Shown: piece after piece, positions 62,144 through 64,000 of the stretch
Layout of the letters: every line of letters starts with the position of its first letter
How positions within the stretch are numbered: position 1 is the stretch's first letter
NCBI RefSeq assembly: GCF_013283195.1
Contig: NZ_JABEKT010000001.1
Span: 2,452,509 to 2,516,508, forward strand
DNA length: 64,000 nt
Direction of reading: 5' to 3'
Source of the DNA: Ensifer adhaerens
GTDB taxonomy: Bacteria; Pseudomonadota; Alphaproteobacteria; Rhizobiales; Rhizobiaceae
Made by a program: the position numbers and the translations under genes
The notes under the pieces: generated by a model
The model's database searches: none
What the model saw: only the letters and a program-made list of their open reading frames with translations
Told to the model about the DNA's origin: nothing

Positions 62144-64000
62144 CTACTCCGCCGCCTCTTCACGCGCCAGAAATCCGCCGGATTGTCGCGACCAGAGATC
62201 GGCGTAAAGACCGCCACGCGAGATCAGTTCGGCGTGGGTTCCGTCCTCGACGATCCGACCCTTGTCCATGACGACGAGCCGGTCGAGAGCGGCAATCGTC
62301 GAGAGCCGGTGCGCGATGGCCAGAACCGTCTTGCCCTGCATCAGCCGGTCGAGATTGGACTGGATCGCCGCTTCCACTTCGGAATCGAGCGCCGAGGTCG
62401 CCTCGTCGAGAACGAGGATCGGCGCATCTTTGAGCATGACACGCGCAATGGCGATGCGCTGCCGCTGTCCGCCCGAAAGCTTGACGCCACGTTCGCCGAC
62501 ATGGGCATCAAAACTCTTGCGGCCGCGCTGGTCCTCGAGGTCGCGGATAAACTCGTACGCCTCGGCCTTCTCGGCGGCCATGATCAGTTGTTCTTCTGTC
62601 GCATCCGGGTGTCCGAAGAGGATGTTGTCGCGGATGGAGCGATGCAGAAGCGATGTGTCCTGGCTGACCATACCGACCTGCGCGCGCAGCGATTCCTGCT
62701 TCACCGTCGAAATATCCTGGCCGTCGATCAGGATGCGCCCGCCCTCGAGGTCGTAGAAGCGCAGAAGGAGATTGACGAGCGTCGACTTGCCTGCGCCCGA
62801 ACGGCCGACGATGCCAACTTTCTCTCCTGGGCGAATGACGAGCGTGAAGTCGTCGATGACGCCTGCACCCTTGCCATAGTGAAACTTGACATGCTCGAAG
62901 CGGATCTCCGGCTCGCTGACCGACAACTCCATGGCATCCGGCCTGTCGACCAGACCGATCGGCTGCGAGACGAGTTCGGCCGAATTCTGGATCGTGCCGA
63001 TGTTGCGCATGATCGAGTTGAACTGCGTCATCATCCGCCCGAGCAGCATGTTGAGCCTGAGCACCAGCGCCAGCGTGAAGGCGACCGCGCCCGAACTGAT
63101 CGAACCGCCAAGCCACAGGTGAATGGCATAGATCGCGATCGCCGCAATCATCATGCCCGACAGAAGCGCCAGCGAGGCGCGCACCGCCGTGAGCAGGCGC
63201 GTAAACGGAATGACCGCCCGCTGGAAGCGATCGAAGCCGGCGCGGATATAGCGGTCGTTCTCGTCGTCGCGCCCGAACAGCTTCAATGTCTGGATATTCG
63301 AATAGGCATCCACCATGCGTCCGTTCAGCATCGAGGCCATTTCGGCCGTATCGCGCGCATGCTTGCGGATGCGAGGAACGAAATAGCGCGCCAGCGCCAG
63401 GAAGATGACGATCCAGAACGCGACCATGGCCGCAAGCCGCCAGTCGAGTTGGGCAACCAGCGCCATGGTCGAGGCGGTATAGATGACGATGAACCAGACG
63501 ACCTGCAGCAGCGACACGATCAGGTCGCTGGTCGCCTGTGCGCCAGACCAGACTTTTGTCACGATCCGGCCGGAAAAGTCGTTCTGGAAGAAGGAAAGCG
63601 ATTGCCGCGCGACGTGCGTGTAAGACTGCCAGCGCACCAGATTGAGGAAGCCGGTGATGATCGACTGCTCCTCGACGAGCGCCGCCAGCGACACCGCGAC
63701 GAAGCGGAACACCAGCACCGTCAGCAGCATGAACAGCAGTTCGGGCCCGTTGGCGGAAATCAACCCGCTCCAGCCCGCTTCGGGCTTCACGGTGTCCAGC
63801 AGATCGACAAGCCGCCCGACGAAGTAGAAGAGCCCCGCCTCGAGCATGGCGACAAGGCCGCCGAGGATGGCCATCGCCAGAAACGGTCCCTTGGCCTGGC
63901 GGGCATAGAACCAGGCAAATGCCCACAGTGACTTCGGCGGTTGCAATCGCTCCCGCGGCGCAAACGGCTTGATCCAGTTCTCGAAGATGCTGACGATGGC
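62144..64000 (-). CDS. ABC exporter, permease-ATPase fusion (start outside window)
   Basis: At least 618 residues of a half-size ABC exporter. Six membrane helices fill the first 330 residues, followed by an ATPase with Walker A G-R-S-G-A-G-K-S, signature L-S-G-G-Q-R-Q-R and Walker B I-L-V-L-D-E-A-T. The frame stays open to the last base of the window (I-V-S-I-F-E-N-W-I-K-P-F), so the true start lies beyond it; a TTG at 63946 is not needed. Exporters of this type may carry lipids, peptides or drugs. The substrate is not evident. Confidence 0.9.
   Translation of the reverse strand, partial: AIVSIFENWIKPFAPRERLQPPKSLWAFAWFYARQAKGPFLAMAILGGLVAMLEAGLFYFVGRLVDLLDTVKPEAGWSGLISANGPELLFMLLTVLVFRFVAVSLAALVEEQSIITGFLNLVRWQSYTHVARQSLSFFQNDFSGRIVTKVWSGAQATSDLIVSLLQVVWFIVIYTASTMALVAQLDWRLAAMVAFWIVIFLALARYFVPRIRKHARDTAEMASMLNGRMVDAYSNIQTLKLFGRDDENDRYIRAGFDRFQRAVIPFTRLLTAVRASLALLSGMMIAAIAIYAIHLWLGGSISSGAVAFTLALVLRLNMLLGRMMTQFNSIMRNIGTIQNSAELVSQPIGLVDRPDAMELSVSEPEIRFEHVKFHYGKGAGVIDDFTLVIRPGEKVGIVGRSGAGKSTLVNLLLRFYDLEGGRILIDGQDISTVKQESLRAQVGMVSQDTSLLHRSIRDNILFGHPDATEEQLIMAAEKAEAYEFIRDLEDQRGRKSFDAHVGERGVKLSGGQRQRIAIARVMLKDAPILVLDEATSALDSEVEAAIQSNLDRLMQGKTVLAIAHRLSTIAALDRLVVMDKGRIVEDGTHAELISRGGLYADLWSRQSGGFLAREEAAE

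Overview
The window is a GC-rich alphaproteobacterial chromosome segment. Its gene content points to Rhizobiaceae, most likely the Sinorhizobium/Ensifer group. The supporting markers are a stand-alone petABC (cytochrome bc1) operon beside a very large RgsE/GPR-like polar-growth protein, CckA next to an orphan FliO-like protein, a rhizobial-type DksA with a degenerate zinc finger, a DUF1476 (ATP synthase zeta-type) protein, SOS-type direct repeats upstream of recA, and the purC-purS-purQ-purL set. Genus assignment is inference; no rRNA or other taxonomic marker gene is present.

Layout. 1-4.8 kb: the end of a PilZ protein, a DUF2189 membrane protein, a serine hydrolase, a PAS-GGDEF-EAL c-di-GMP enzyme and a DUF1476 protein. 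5.1-13.5 kb: de novo purine genes purC, purS, purQ and purL, interrupted by a lipoprotein, a DUF1127 protein, a MocR-type regulator and a PagL-like gene whose signal-peptide frame is broken by a 13-bp tandem repeat; bolA, a small basic protein and the CGFS glutaredoxin grxD follow. 13.9-19.3 kb: two tandem Bcr/CflA-type MFS exporters, then inositol monophosphatase, ttcA and glutaminase on the minus strand. 19.5-26.8 kb: rpsD, a MarR/cupin divergent pair with twin operators, a HerA-like ATPase, trmJ-murI and a FUSC exporter. 27-34 kb: icd, a COQ7-like protein, an AraC regulator, alaS and recA.

34.1-44.2 kb: pseudouridine catabolism (PfkB kinase plus psuG), cckA, FliO-like, dksA, a SixA-type phosphatase and the ycjX-ycjF pair. 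44.2-50.5 kb: a Tat-exported molybdopterin protein with its cytochrome b partner, a periplasmic protein, the folP-folB-folK operon, a DUF922 protein, a [2Fe-2S] ferredoxin and a lone Hpt protein. 51.1-57.8 kb: one 6.7-kb gene for the coiled-coil polar-growth protein, containing two arrays of 29-residue repeats. 57.9-58.9 kb: a gene-poor stretch that looks like relic DNA. 59-64 kb: petABC behind a perfect FNR/FixK-type palindrome, and a truncated ABC exporter.

Almost all genes are conserved chromosomal housekeeping genes. No insertion sequence, prophage, CRISPR array, tRNA or rRNA was seen. The most unusual signals are the 13-bp repeat that knocks the PagL-like gene out of frame (possible phase-variation locus or pseudogene), the interrupted small ORF with its own terminator near 49.4-49.6 kb, the repeat arrays of the giant protein, and several clear operator-like palindromes.
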